Assembly: GCF_027706745.1 (NCBI RefSeq)
Contig: NZ_JAQFWP010000002.1
Coordinates: 62,001 to 126,000, forward strand
Length of the DNA stretch: 64,000 nucleotides
Source: Nocardiopsis suaedae
Lineage (GTDB): Bacteria; Actinomycetota; Actinomycetes; Streptosporangiales; Streptosporangiaceae
Direction of reading: 5' to 3'
The notes below the pieces were generated by a model. That model ran no database searches. It was not told where the DNA came from and was given only the letters and a program-made list of their open reading frames with translations. Of this stretch, positions 49,239 to 58,885 are shown piece after piece. Position 1 is the first letter of the stretch. Each line of letters starts with the position of its first letter. The translations under genes and the position numbers were made by a program.

Positions 49239-50705
49239 ATGCCTCGTGCCGCCCGCCGCCCCCTGGCCCTGGCCGCGCTTGCCCTGGCCGTTCTCGCGTC
49301 GCTCCCTGCCCCCGTCACCGCACGCCACGGCCCGGCCGCGGCCCACGGGCCGTCCCGGTCCGGTGACCTCGTCACCGAGGACGTCGTCTTCGATTCCGGG
49401 GACCGGGCGGTCGGCGGGACCGTCATCGCGCCGGCCGGGGGCGGCACGGACCTGCCCGCGCTCGTGCTCGTGGCCGGGTCCGGCGAGGGGGTGCCGCGCG
49501 AGGTCTACCGGCCGCAGGCCGAGGCGTTCGCGCGTGCCGGGATCGTGACCCTCATCTACGACAAGCGTGGCCCAGACGAGGGCTACTCCCTGTTCGCCGC
49601 CTCCATCACCGACCTGGCCGACGACGCGATCGCAGGAGTCCACCTGCTGGAAGAGCGCCCCGAGGTGGATCCGGACCGGGTCGGGGTGCACGGGCACAGC
49701 GAGGGCGGCTGGACGGTGATCGAGGCCGCGGACCGCTCCCCGGCGGTGGACTTCGTGATCGCCGCGAACTCCAGTGCCCTGCCACCGGAGCGCACCCAGG
49801 TGTGGATGAACCGGATGCAGCTCCGGCACGCCGGGGTCTCAGAGCCCCTGCGGTCGCGGCTGGGGGAGACGCTGACCCGCCACATCGTGGCCGCCGACAT
49901 GTTCCGCCTGCACGGCCACGATCCCCGGCCCGCGCTGGAACGGCTGGAGCGGCCGTTCCTGGGCGTGGCCGCCGCCCTCGACCGCTCGACCCCGCCCGGG
50001 GAGACCCTCCGGATCTACGCGGACGCCCTTGCTCGCGGCGGCCACCCCCACTCGGCGCTGCGTGTCATCGACGGTGCAGGGCACAGCATGGAGCCCAGCG
50101 ACGACGGATATGTGGAGGCCGAAGCCGACCTCGACAACCTCTTCCGCGACCTTTCCCCCGAGTACGTCCGAGTGGTCACCGAATGGGTGCACGGGCTGTC
50201 CGGTGTCCCCGCCGCGGGAAGGGCGGACGCGCCTCCGGAGCAGGACGAGGACAGCCAACCGCTCGCGCCGCTGGCCGCGCACGAGTCGCCCGGCGTCCAG
50301 CTCACCGCGTTCGCCGTGCTCGTGGTCGCTTTCGGGGGCTCCCTCCTCGTCGGCGCCTACTCCCGCCTGCGCGGTCGGCCCCGGCTGCACCCGGGCCGCC
50401 GGACCGCCACGGCGTTGGGCCTGGTGGGCCTGGCCGTTCCCCCGCTCACCATCGGCTACCTCGGGGTGATCATGATCAGCGCCGGGACGACGCCCGGCCC
50501 GGTCGTCGCCGGGCATCCGCTGCCGTGGCTGGCACTGCAGCTGGCGACCCTGGGCGCCACCGCGGCGGCGCTCTCCTTGGGCGTCCGGTGCTACCGTGCG
50601 CGCGCATCCTTCGACACCCCCGCGAAAATCCGCCTGGGCTCGCTGCTCGCCGGGACCGCCGTCCTGCTGCCGTGGGCCGCGTACTGGGGCCTGTTCACGG
50701 TCTGA
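49239..50705 (+). CDS. Secreted/membrane-linked alpha/beta hydrolase
   Basis: A 488-residue protein. A signal peptide (about residues 1-28, ending PVTARHG) leads an alpha/beta-hydrolase domain with LVLVAGSGEG, the nucleophile elbow HGHSEGGW (Ser at about 153) and a histidine in DGAGHSMEP. After residue 340 come three or four membrane helices (LTAFAVLVVAFGGSLLVGAYS and on). The hydrolase domain is predicted outside the cell. The ATG at 49239 follows GAAGGG; an upstream ATG at 49191 would add a charged extension. It is probably regulated by the divergent winged-helix protein. Confidence 0.82.
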   Translation: MPRAARRPLALAALALAVLASLPAPVTARHGPAAAHGPSRSGDLVTEDVVFDSGDRAVGGTVIAPAGGGTDLPALVLVAGSGEGVPREVYRPQAEAFARAGIVTLIYDKRGPDEGYSLFAASITDLADDAIAGVHLLEERPEVDPDRVGVHGHSEGGWTVIEAADRSPAVDFVIAANSSALPPERTQVWMNRMQLRHAGVSEPLRSRLGETLTRHIVAADMFRLHGHDPRPALERLERPFLGVAAALDRSTPPGETLRIYADALARGGHPHSALRVIDGAGHSMEPSDDGYVEAEADLDNLFRDLSPEYVRVVTEWVHGLSGVPAAGRADAPPEQDEDSQPLAPLAAHESPGVQLTAFAVLVVAFGGSLLVGAYSRLRGRPRLHPGRRTATALGLVGLAVPPLTIGYLGVIMISAGTTPGPVVAGHPLPWLALQLATLGATAAALSLGVRCYRARASFDTPAKIRLGSLLAGTAVLLPWAAYWGLFTV

Positions 50706-50908
50706 CGCCGATGGCGTGGAGACCGGGTGGACCGGACGGCGGCCAGGGACTCTCGCGCGGAACGGGGAGCGTTCGGGCCTCCCGCCGCCCTGGGGAAAGG
50801 GGCGCCCGTCGGCGCACCGGTCGACAAGGCGGGTGCGGGGCGCGGTGCTTCAGGGGAAGAGGGCGTCTCGGGCGTGACCGGGTGGTGGAACCGCCACTAT
50901 GGACAGCC

Positions 50909-51583
50909 CTAAAGCCGGGGCGTTCCCGAGCGCGCCACACGGAAGCCCACGTCGTCGATGCGGAAGGTGGGATGGCTGCGGCGGCGCACCGAGGCGCGGC
51001 AGGACCAGTGCTCGTCGGACCAGCCGCCCCCGCGCAGCACGCGGTACGAGCCGTAGACGTCGGGGTCGTAGAGGTCCCAGCACCAGTCCCACGCGTTGCC
51101 GATCATGTCGTGGAAACCCCAGGCGTTGGGGGCCTTGCCGCCGACGGGGTGGATGCGTTCGGCCGCGTTTCCCGCGTGCCAGGCGATGTCGTCGAGGCGC
51201 CCGTAGCGGGGGCCGACGGTACCGGCGCGGCAGGCGCGTTCCCATTCGGCCTCGGTGGGCAGGCGGTAGCCGTCAGCGGAGGTGTCCCACTCGGCCGTAT
51301 GGCCTTCGGGCGCATAGGCGGGGGTCAGGCCCTCGCGGCGGGACAGGGCATTGCAGAAGCGGACGGCGTCCAGCCAGGAGACGTTCGTGACGGGGAGGTC
51401 GTCGCGGCCGGAGCCGCCTGGCCGGTCGCCGGTGATGTCGGCGTAGAGGCCCTGGGTGACGGGGACGACCCCCAGTCGGAACGGTTCGACCTGCGTCGTC
51501 CATCGGGTCTGCGTCCGCCGGTCCGAGAGGGTCACCGGTCCGGGCGGGACGGGGGCCGTCTCCGAATCCGTATCCGTGGTCAC
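50909..51583 (-). CDS. Formylglycine-generating-enzyme (SUMF1) domain protein
   Basis: A 224-residue FGE-sulfatase domain: PVTQGLYADITG near the start, DLPVTNVSWLDAVRFCNALS, YRLPTEAEWERACRAGT, GFHDMIGNAWDWCWD and VLRGGGWSDEHWSCRASVR. True formylglycine-generating enzymes are about 300 residues and use two cysteines near the C-terminus. Only one candidate (in WSCRAS) is in place, so sulfatase activation is doubtful and an iron- or carbohydrate-linked EgtB-like or binding role is possible. The GTG start at 51583 lacks a strong ribosome site. No sulfatase gene is nearby. Confidence 0.82.
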   Translation of the reverse strand: MTTDTDSETAPVPPGPVTLSDRRTQTRWTTQVEPFRLGVVPVTQGLYADITGDRPGGSGRDDLPVTNVSWLDAVRFCNALSRREGLTPAYAPEGHTAEWDTSADGYRLPTEAEWERACRAGTVGPRYGRLDDIAWHAGNAAERIHPVGGKAPNAWGFHDMIGNAWDWCWDLYDPDVYGSYRVLRGGGWSDEHWSCRASVRRRSHPTFRIDDVGFRVARSGTPRL

Positions 51584-51673
51584 GGAGCCGACGTTACCGG
51601 TGTCGGCCAGGCGGCTGTCCGGCCGGTGCCCTAGGACCTGTCCGGAGGTTCCCTCTCGCCCGGCCCCTCCGTC

Positions 51674-51735
51674 GTTGATCTCGGGGAAGTCGGGCTTAAG
51701 AGCGCCGTCATAAGCCCGACTTCCCCGAGATCAAC
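51674..51735. repeat. 62-bp hairpin repeat, family 2, copy C
   Basis: Arms 51674-51698 and 51711-51735 are perfect 25-bp complements starting GTTGATCTCGGGGAAGTCGG, with a 12-bp loop. It is in the 384-bp gap between the FGE gene and the helicase gene. That gap shows no other feature apart from a likely promoter for the helicase. Confidence 0.85.
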
Positions 51736-51967
51736 GGGGAGCCGGGTCGGTGGGGCCACGGGAGGCCCGCGACTCGGCGGGACACCGTAGCACTCCAGAC
51801 AGGCCCTAGGTGGTTCGGAAGCCACCGGCACTATGCGCGGGGCGGGGGCGCCTCCCGTGCACACCGCGTGGCCTCGGGCGGGCTCCCCACGGGGCCGGTA
51901 GCCCGCCCGGTCCCTTCAATGTCTCGAACGAGCTCGACCGCCCCGCCATCGCGGTCACACTGGAAGA

Positions 51968-54900
51968 GTGCGTGTATTAGAAGCCTTCTGGTCCGACCGG
52001 GCGCTGTGGGTCTGGGGGATGGACTCCGAACTCCCCGCGGCGACCAGGTCCCGGCGGGAGCCGCGGCCCCACCCCTATGCCCTGGGCCCGCGGGACCTCG
52101 CCGATGAGGTGGTCTCCCTCCTGTACCGGGATTCGGAGCACCGTGGGGCGGTGGCCCGAGCCCTCGCACAGGAGCGCCCCTACGCCCCCGCCCCGGGACT
52201 CCCCGCTCCCGGTACCGCGGTGCTGCGGCTGCCAGGCGGCCCGACCCACCCCTACACGCCCCCGTCGCTGGGGGTGCGCCTCGACGCCCCCAAGAGCGCA
52301 GCCTCCCGGGCCGCGCTGCGGGACTGGGAGGTCCCGGCGCTCGTCCTGCACTCCGGCGACGCCGCGACGCTCCTGCGCACCTTCCGGTCCTCGGCGCCGG
52401 GGTCGGGCAGCGCCTCCCTTCCGCACCTGGAGGTGCTGCTTCGCGCGGCGGAATCCTTCGCCGCCGCCCGCCGGGTCGTCCCGCAATGGGTCGAGGAGGC
52501 CTCTGAGGAGTCCGGCACCACCGCCTTCGCCCCTCGGGCGCGGTGGCGCCCCGTGCTCGACCCGCAGGCGATGTCCTGGCTGCGCTCCTACGCCGGGACG
52601 GTCCCGCCGGTGCTGCGCGCCCACCATGACCCGGGCGTCGACGACCCCCGGGAAGCGGGCTCGGCCGCGGTCGTCGACGCCCTCGAAACGCTGTGCGCGT
52701 TCACCGACCTCGCGGTGCGCGAACGGCTGGACGGCCGGGAGTTCCGGCTGCCCGCCGGGCCGAGGCTGTACGCGGACTGGGTGCACGGGCTGCTCGCCGA
52801 CGACGGAGAGGTCCCTGGGTACGTCTGGGGGCGCGAGCAGAGCGTGCTGGCCGGGCGGCTGTCGGAGTGGTTCGGCGCGGTCCAACGGCGGACGGCGGCG
52901 CTGCGCTTGGCATTGCGGCTCGTGGAGCCCGCCCTCGGTCCCGGCTCCGATGCCGACCTCTTCCCCGAAGCGGGAGAGGAGGCCGACGATGACTTCGGGA
53001 GCGGCGGCGCCCGGCCGCCAGAGCCGCTGATCGCGGACGAGGGTGCGTCGTGGGAGCTGGAGGTGTGGGTCCAATCGGCGGACGAGCCCTCACTCATGCT
53101 CCCCCTGCCGGACGCGCGCGCCGACGACGCCGCCGACTGGCTCCCCCGCGACCGCGAAGCGGCCATCGAGGCCGCACTGGATCGGGCGGCGGGCCTGTAC
53201 CCGCGCCTGGACCGCGAGGACGTGCGCGAACACGGCAGCTGCACCCTGGACACGGCCCAGGCTTGCGCATTCCTCACCCGGGTCGCGCCCGCTCTGAGCG
53301 AAGCCGGTATCGGCCTGCTGCTGCCCCCGTGGGCGGGCACGCGGGACACCACGGTGGCGCTGCGCCTGGAGGAGCAGAGTGCGTCGGCGGGAGGCGACGG
53401 AATCGGGCAGCGCCTGGTGGAGTTCGATTACCGCGCCGCGCTCGGCGACGTGGAGCTCACCGCGGCACAGCTCCAGGAGCTGGCCCGCCTCAAGGCCCCG
53501 CTGCTGCGCATGCGCGGGGAATGGGTCCACCTGGACCCCGCGCGGCTCAAAGCCGCGGCGGCCGCCATCGCCCAACGCGGGTCGGGCACCGTCCCCGAGG
53601 CCGAAGCGCTGCGCATGGCGTTGGAGCCCACCGTGGACGGCCTGGAGGTCTCCTCCGTCGACGCCGGAGGGGACCTTGGGGCCCTGCTCGAAGGCCGGGC
53701 CGAACAGTCCTTCGCCCCCATGGAGGACCCGCCCGGGCTGAAGGCGCGGCTGCGCCCCTACCAGCGGCGGGGCGCCGCATGGCTGCGCTACCTCGGCCGA
53801 CTGGGGCTGGGGGCGGTGCTCGCCGACGACATGGGGCTGGGCAAGACGCTGCAGGTGCTCGCAGTACTTGCCGAAGAGCGCGCGGACGCCGGGCCGTGCG
53901 CGCCGACACTGGTCGTCTGCCCGACGTCGGTGATCGGCAACTGGCACAAGGAGGCCGAGCGGTTCCTGCCCGGGCTGCGCGTGCACGTCCAGCACGGGGC
54001 CGGGCGCCCGCGGGGAGCCCGGCTCAAGGAGGCCTGCGCCGGCGCCGACCTGGTGCTGACGACCTACGGCACACTGCGCCGCGACGCCGAGGAGCTGGTG
54101 GGCCTGGACTGGGCGCGGACCGTCTGCGACGAGGCGCAGCACATCAAGAACCCCCGCACCGCCACATGGAAGGCGGTGCGGGCGGTACCGGCGTCGGCCC
54201 GGGTCGCGCTCACCGGGACACCGGTGGAGAACCGGCTGGGCGAGTTCTGGTCGATTATGGAGTTCGCCAACCCCGGCCTGCTGGGGGACCGGCAGGCGTT
54301 CGAGAAGCGGACGGCCGCGGCGATCGAGCGCGGGCCGTCCCAAGAGGAGGGCGCGGCGGCCGCGACCCGGCTTCGGCGCGCCACCGCCCCGTTCGTGCTG
54401 CGCCGCGTCAAGACCGACCGGGACGTCATCGCCGACCTGCCCGACAAGCAGGAGATGAAGACGTGGTGCACGCTCACCGCGGAGCAGGCGTCCCTGTACA
54501 AGGCGGCGGTGAACGAGATGGTCGAGGCCCTTGAGGACGCCACCGGCATCCGACGCAAGGGGCTGGTCCTGGCGACCATGACGCGGCTCAAGCAGATCTG
54601 CAACCACCCCGCCCACGCGCTCGGGGACGGGTCGCGCCTCCATGGGCGTTCGGGCAAGCTCGCGCGCTTGGAGGAGCTGCTGGAGGAGATGGCCGCCGAC
54701 GGCGACAAGACGCTCTGCTTCACCCAGTACACCGAGCTCGGCGACATGCTCGCCCCGCACCTGGAGAAGCGCCTGGGCGTCCCGGTCCTCTGGATGCACG
54801 GCGGGGTGCCGCGCAAGAGGCGCGACGCGATGGTGGAGCGGTTCCAGACCGTCGACGGGCCGGCGGTGTTCCTCCTGTCGCTCAAGGCGGGCGGGACCGG

Positions 54901-55192
54901 GCTCAACCTGACCGCCGCCAACCAGGTCGTGCACGTCGACCGGTGGTGGAACCCGGCCGTGGAACAGCAGGCCACCGACCGGGCGTACCGCATCGGGCAG
55001 ACCCGCACCGTGCAGGTGCGCAAGATGATCTGCATGGGCACGCTGGAGGAGCGCGTCGACGAGATGATCGAACGCAAGAAGGCGCTGGCGGACGCGGTGC
55101 TCGGCGGGTCGGGGGAGGAATGGCTGAGCGAACTCAGCGTCGATGAGCTGCGCGAGGTCGTGCGCCTGGCGCCTGAGGCGGTGTCCGGATGA
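51968..55192 (+). CDS. SNF2-family DNA helicase/translocase
   Basis: A 1074-residue SNF2 ATPase. The N-terminal ~560 residues form the actinobacterial SNF2-associated region, followed by the first RecA lobe with ADDMGLGKT (K626) and DEAQHIKN (D721), and the second lobe with GGTGLNLTAANQVVHVDRWWNP and QATDRAYRIGQ. It would move along DNA and remodel protein-DNA complexes, probably in repair or recombination. The GTG start at 51968 follows GGAAGAG. It overlaps the SWIM-protein gene by 4 nt, the usual arrangement for this pair. Confidence 0.94.
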   Translation: MRVLEAFWSDRALWVWGMDSELPAATRSRREPRPHPYALGPRDLADEVVSLLYRDSEHRGAVARALAQERPYAPAPGLPAPGTAVLRLPGGPTHPYTPPSLGVRLDAPKSAASRAALRDWEVPALVLHSGDAATLLRTFRSSAPGSGSASLPHLEVLLRAAESFAAARRVVPQWVEEASEESGTTAFAPRARWRPVLDPQAMSWLRSYAGTVPPVLRAHHDPGVDDPREAGSAAVVDALETLCAFTDLAVRERLDGREFRLPAGPRLYADWVHGLLADDGEVPGYVWGREQSVLAGRLSEWFGAVQRRTAALRLALRLVEPALGPGSDADLFPEAGEEADDDFGSGGARPPEPLIADEGASWELEVWVQSADEPSLMLPLPDARADDAADWLPRDREAAIEAALDRAAGLYPRLDREDVREHGSCTLDTAQACAFLTRVAPALSEAGIGLLLPPWAGTRDTTVALRLEEQSASAGGDGIGQRLVEFDYRAALGDVELTAAQLQELARLKAPLLRMRGEWVHLDPARLKAAAAAIAQRGSGTVPEAEALRMALEPTVDGLEVSSVDAGGDLGALLEGRAEQSFAPMEDPPGLKARLRPYQRRGAAWLRYLGRLGLGAVLADDMGLGKTLQVLAVLAEERADAGPCAPTLVVCPTSVIGNWHKEAERFLPGLRVHVQHGAGRPRGARLKEACAGADLVLTTYGTLRRDAEELVGLDWARTVCDEAQHIKNPRTATWKAVRAVPASARVALTGTPVENRLGEFWSIMEFANPGLLGDRQAFEKRTAAAIERGPSQEEGAAAATRLRRATAPFVLRRVKTDRDVIADLPDKQEMKTWCTLTAEQASLYKAAVNEMVEALEDATGIRRKGLVLATMTRLKQICNHPAHALGDGSRLHGRSGKLARLEELLEEMAADGDKTLCFTQYTELGDMLAPHLEKRLGVPVLWMHGGVPRKRRDAMVERFQTVDGPAVFLLSLKAGGTGLNLTAANQVVHVDRWWNPAVEQQATDRAYRIGQTRTVQVRKMICMGTLEERVDEMIERKKALADAVLGGSGEEWLSELSVDELREVVRLAPEAVSG

Positions 55193-55959
55193 GGGCGCGG
55201 GGACCGATCGGGGAGAACTGGTGGGCCCGGCGCTTCGTCGAGGAGGTCGAGCTCGACGGCGACCCGGGGCGTCTGTCGCGGGGCCGCTCGTACGCGCGCG
55301 GCGGCGCGGTGGAGTGGATCCAGGTCGTGAGCGGACGGGTGAGCGGCGAGGTGGCGGGCAGCTCGGTGCGCCCCTACAGCGCCGCCGTGCACATCGCGCC
55401 GCTGGACGAGGCGCGTGCGGAGCAGGTCATCAGCCGACTGGTGGGGGCAGAGGCCGAGGACACCGCGCGTGCGGTGCAGGAGGGGAGCATGCCCGGGGGC
55501 GCGGAGGCCGCGCTTCGGGCCGTGGGGGCGGAGCTGTTCCCGCCGCTGCTGGAAATGCGGTCGCTGTGCTCCTGCCCGGACCACTGGTCCCTCTGCAAGC
55601 ACGCTGTGGCGCTGCTGTACGTGTTCGCCGACGCGATCGACAGTGACCCGCGCCTGCTCCTGGGGTGGCACGGGGTATCACCGGCGCTGCTGCTGGAGCG
55701 GCTGGAGGAATCGCTCGGAAGCGGTGTCCGTCTGCCGAACGAGCTGGACGTGCAGGTGGAGCCTTTGCCGGAGCGGGCGGAGGAGTTCTGGGCCGAGTCG
55801 GAACCCCTGCCCTTGCCCGGGCCCCAGCGCCCCTTGAACCCGCTCGCCTACTGGGAGGCGCCGATCCCTGTATTGGCGGATGCGCTGGAGCCGATCTACG
55901 ACGCGATGGCCGAGGCCGGCCCCCAAGGCGGAGGCCGCACGGGAGACAGGGGCGAGTAG
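55189..55959 (+). CDS. SWIM zinc-finger protein
   Basis: A 256-residue partner of the SNF2 helicase. It starts NWWARRFVEEVELDGDPGRL, has a central SWIM domain with ligands in SLCSCPDHWSLCKHAVALLY (CxC...CxH), and an acidic C-terminal part. SWIM domains bind DNA or protein partners. In actinobacteria this gene typically follows the SNF2 gene in an overlapping operon, as here. It is likely an accessory factor that targets the helicase. Confidence 0.9.
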   Translation: MRARGPIGENWWARRFVEEVELDGDPGRLSRGRSYARGGAVEWIQVVSGRVSGEVAGSSVRPYSAAVHIAPLDEARAEQVISRLVGAEAEDTARAVQEGSMPGGAEAALRAVGAELFPPLLEMRSLCSCPDHWSLCKHAVALLYVFADAIDSDPRLLLGWHGVSPALLLERLEESLGSGVRLPNELDVQVEPLPERAEEFWAESEPLPLPGPQRPLNPLAYWEAPIPVLADALEPIYDAMAEAGPQGGGRTGDRGE

Positions 55960-55965
55960 CCGTTC

Positions 55966-57402
55966 CTATGGCGCTGTGCCCCCGGCGATGTCGGTCGGAT
56001 TCGTGAGGTGCTTCGCCTGGGGGTGGGCGGAGCGTTCCTCAGCGGTGTCGGGGCGGTATCGGAGCGCGAGCCATCCCGCTGTGAGCACGGCCAGGAGCAT
56101 GACGGTGTTGTGCGCGTACTTCGGCAGCGGGGCGACGTCGCCCAGAAGCGGGAAGTAGGTGAACGCCATCACACCGCGCGCCAGGAGGAAGGCGAAGGCC
56201 GCAGTGGCGCTGTGCCGGACCGACCAGCCCCAGGTGCGCGCCGCCGCCACGAGGGCCAGCCCGAACCCGCCCGTGACGGCCACCCCTAGGGCCACGCCGC
56301 CCCAGTCCTGCGGGCTGAGGTCGATGACCAAGGCGACGAGCAGCGCGGTCGCGAACACCGGCCACAGCGGCAGCCGCCTTGCGGGCCGCGGCGGACGGCG
56401 CGTCCTGGCGGCCGCCCGTCGTCCGAACAACACGGCGGCCACGACGAACCCGACGACGACCGCGGCGGAGACGGCGAGCTGCGCCGGGGATCCGGAGCGC
56501 GATTCGGGATCGGACACGATCAGCGCCGCGGCCGCCGCATAGGCGAGTACGGCGGCGACCGTGCCGAACGGCCCGAGCCACGGCTCGCGGGTGCGCTGGG
56601 GAGCCCATGCCTCGGCGAGGGTGACCGGTGCGGCGAAGCTGTAGATGATGTGGCCGACGATGAAGCTGAAGGCGTTGTAGGCGCTGATGCCCAGCGGCGG
56701 GATGAGGGAGGCCTGCCGGATCTCCTCCCAGCCCTCGTAGCCCTGGTAGTCGGCGCTGAACAGGGACTGGTCGATCAGGCAGGCCTGCGCCGTGCCCAGG
56801 GCGGCGAACAGGAGCAGCAGGCTGGGCCAGCCCCAGCCGCGTCGGCGGACCAGCTCCCGGGCCAGCAGCGCGGGGGCGCCGTAGAGGGCGGCGAAGAAGA
56901 CCAGCGCGAAGGCGATGCCGCCGGGGTCGCCGGTGTTGTCGCTGTAGGCGGCCAGGAGTTCGGCGCCGATCGCGGACAGGCAGAGCAGGGCGACGAGCTG
57001 AAGCGGACGGGTCCAGTCGCGGCGTGGGACGCCGGCGTCCTGTCGGGGGCGGACCAGTTGCCGCACCCCCGCGTAAGCGGCGATGGCCAGCGCGGTGAAC
57101 TGGACGGCGCGCACACCGACCGCGATCGGGCGCAGGCCGCCCTCCGCCTGGGTGATGAGGGCCGCGGTCGCCGCCGCGGCTGCGAGGACGACCGCGGCGA
57201 GCCCGATCCCGGCGCCGACCCGGCCGGGGAGCACCCGCGCGGCGACGGCGGCGGCCAGCAGCAGCGGCACCGTCAGCGGGAGGGAGACCGGGCCGTCGAG
57301 CGGTGGGCCGACCACGACCAGCGCCGCGCTCGCGAGCCCGGCGACCGTCAAGGCCCCCGGGAGCATCCATGCGGCGCGTCGTCCATCGGGATTGCGACTC
57401 AT
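55966..57402 (-). CDS. Polytopic membrane protein
   Basis: A 478-residue protein with about twelve hydrophobic helices. A central outer or inner loop reads QSLFSADYQGYEGWEEIRQASLI (in two parts QSLFSADYQGYE and EEIRQASLIPPLG). I recognise no transporter family; DUF-type actinobacterial membrane proteins share this look. It is divergent from a TetR gene, with a palindrome overlapping its start region. The ATG at 57402 or the one 9 bp upstream lacks a ribosome site, so a leaderless transcript is likely. Confidence 0.72.
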   Translation of the reverse strand: MSRNPDGRRAAWMLPGALTVAGLASAALVVVGPPLDGPVSLPLTVPLLLAAAVAARVLPGRVGAGIGLAAVVLAAAAATAALITQAEGGLRPIAVGVRAVQFTALAIAAYAGVRQLVRPRQDAGVPRRDWTRPLQLVALLCLSAIGAELLAAYSDNTGDPGGIAFALVFFAALYGAPALLARELVRRRGWGWPSLLLLFAALGTAQACLIDQSLFSADYQGYEGWEEIRQASLIPPLGISAYNAFSFIVGHIIYSFAAPVTLAEAWAPQRTREPWLGPFGTVAAVLAYAAAAALIVSDPESRSGSPAQLAVSAAVVVGFVVAAVLFGRRAAARTRRPPRPARRLPLWPVFATALLVALVIDLSPQDWGGVALGVAVTGGFGLALVAAARTWGWSVRHSATAAFAFLLARGVMAFTYFPLLGDVAPLPKYAHNTVMLLAVLTAGWLALRYRPDTAEERSAHPQAKHLTNPTDIAGGTAP

Positions 57403-57410
57403 AAGAGGCA

Positions 57411-57432
57411 TTGTGACACATGAATGTCGCAA
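57411..57432. promoter_or_regulatory. Operator between the membrane protein and TetR genes
   Basis: TTGTGACA-CATGAA-TGTCGCAA matches 7 of 8 positions between arms. It is next to the membrane-protein start and 51 bp before the TetR start, fitting a shared TetR operator. Confidence 0.58.
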
Positions 57433-57483
57433 AAAATGACGCGCGAGTCCGGGTGTGGGTCCGCGGCGCCCTACAATCGCCCC

Positions 57484-58059
57484 ATGCACCGCAGCACCAC
57501 CGACCTGTCGCCCACCGCGCGCCGCACCCGCAGGCTGATCGTCGAGGCCGCGATCGAGACCCTGGCGGGGGACACCTCGGCCGCCCTCGCGGAGATCGCC
57601 AAGGCGGCCGACATGAGCCGGTCGACCCTGCACCGGCACTTCACCGACCGGGGGGACCTGCTGGCGGCCGTCGACGAGGAGTGCCGGACCCGGTTCGCCC
57701 GCGCGGACGAGGCCGCCCGCCTCGGCGAGGGAGGGGCGCTGAACTCGCTGGACCGCCTGGCGCAGGAGTACTTGGGGCTGGGGCCGGTGCTGGGGCTGGT
57801 GTTCGCCGACAACGCCCTGGTCGACCCGGACGCCTGGACCGAGGGGGAGGAACGGGTTCAGGCACTGCTCGGGGTGATCACGGGGGGCCAGGACGACGGC
57901 GAACTCGACCCGGAGCTGACACCGGACTGGGTGCTGACGACGTTCTGGGTGCTGCTGTTCGGAGCGTGGCTGTCCCTGAAGACGGGCACCAGCCGCCGGG
58001 ACGTGGGGGTGCAGTTGTCCAGGACCCTGCGCAGAGCTGTGGGGCTTGGCGGGCGCTGA
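57484..58059 (+). CDS. TetR family transcriptional regulator
   Basis: A 191-residue regulator with RRTRRLIVEAAIETLAGD, then SAALAEIAKAADMSRSTLHRHFTD, a standard TetR DNA-binding domain at about residues 10-55. The effector domain is unassigned. It is divergent from a polytopic membrane protein whose expression it likely represses. The ATG at 57484 is chosen over 57424 because the latter falls inside the operator and would add a non-conserved extension. Confidence 0.86.
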   Translation: MHRSTTDLSPTARRTRRLIVEAAIETLAGDTSAALAEIAKAADMSRSTLHRHFTDRGDLLAAVDEECRTRFARADEAARLGEGGALNSLDRLAQEYLGLGPVLGLVFADNALVDPDAWTEGEERVQALLGVITGGQDDGELDPELTPDWVLTTFWVLLFGAWLSLKTGTSRRDVGVQLSRTLRRAVGLGGR

Positions 58060-58533
58060 AGGGCTGTCGTCAGTGTGGCGCATGGAGCCTGGCGACGCCT
58101 GGAGGCACTGAGCTTGATCAGGCTTGTGCAGTTCCCGGCCGGAGAAGGCACCGTGACCCCCGGATGCTCGGGATCTGGATCTCCCCGGTCAACTCGGTGA
58201 ACTCGTGCACCCGCTCCGGACGGCACGACGGTAGGAGACGAACCAGGCCTGCGGCGGAATGCCACTGCGATGAAAGCGCAGGCCACAAAGGTTCTATCCC
58301 TAGTGACCGGTCAAGTCGTTAGGTGAAGGCCGGATGCGGACTCAGCATGGGGATCCCTGTCGGCTCACATCGTTATGGTAACCAGTAGTATTACCGCGAC
58401 CCCGAAGGGTTGCAGGGGTATTCGATGGATCCTGCGCTACGGCCGTCCTGCACAACGGAACCGTACTGCGATCGCTGGCCGCGACGTCCGAGACCATGGC
58501 AGTGCAGGAGTCTCAAAGGAGGAAGGAGGGCCA
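58060..58533. other. GC transition region upstream of the low-GC operon
   Basis: Base composition changes here from GC-rich to clearly AT-richer. The stretch contains GTAACCAGTAGTATTACCG near 58376-58396, which could include a -10 element (TAGTAT). No complete gene, tRNA or attachment-site repeat was recognised. It is the left boundary of the probable island. Confidence 0.4.
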
Positions 58534-58842
58534 GTGGAAGCTGGTGGAAATACCGGAGAGCTGCACTCCAAAAGCCAGAGTTCTCAGACACTCGCAGAGT
58601 CGATGAAGGACTTGGGAAAGGATTTTGATGACGTGCTTCAAAATGCGAAGGAAGCTGCAGTCGAGCCCGAATTCAAATCAGGATTCGACGATTTTGACTC
58701 TATGTACAGAGCGCACGTCGACAAGGTCGAGGACCAAGGGGAGCAGCTAGCCGAGAATATTGGTTCGGCGGGCCGGGAGATCGAGGATACGGATACAGAA
58801 ACAGAAGACGAATATCAAGGGGCCGCACCGGGGGGCTCGTGA
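58534..58842 (+). CDS. Small acidic helical protein of the low-GC island
   Basis: A 102-residue protein, nearly all helix-forming and acidic: SQTLAESMKDLGKDFDDVLQ, then KSGFDDFDSMYRAHVDKVED and an acidic disordered tail. It is the length of WXG100/ESAT-6 proteins and lies ahead of a large cysteine-free protein, but lacks the WxG turn. The GTG start at 58534 follows the strong AGGAGGAAGGAGG. An ESX-type chaperone or substrate role is inference. Confidence 0.68.
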   Translation: MEAGGNTGELHSKSQSSQTLAESMKDLGKDFDDVLQNAKEAAVEPEFKSGFDDFDSMYRAHVDKVEDQGEQLAENIGSAGREIEDTDTETEDEYQGAAPGGS

Positions 58843-58885
58843 CCTTCTAAGGGTGTGGACCGTGCGAACTGACTAAGGACGTGAA

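Noticed and set aside
58060-58533. Possible tRNA or attachment site at the left edge of the low-GC island
   Set aside because: No cloverleaf or direct repeat could be found by eye, so the island's mode of arrival is left open.
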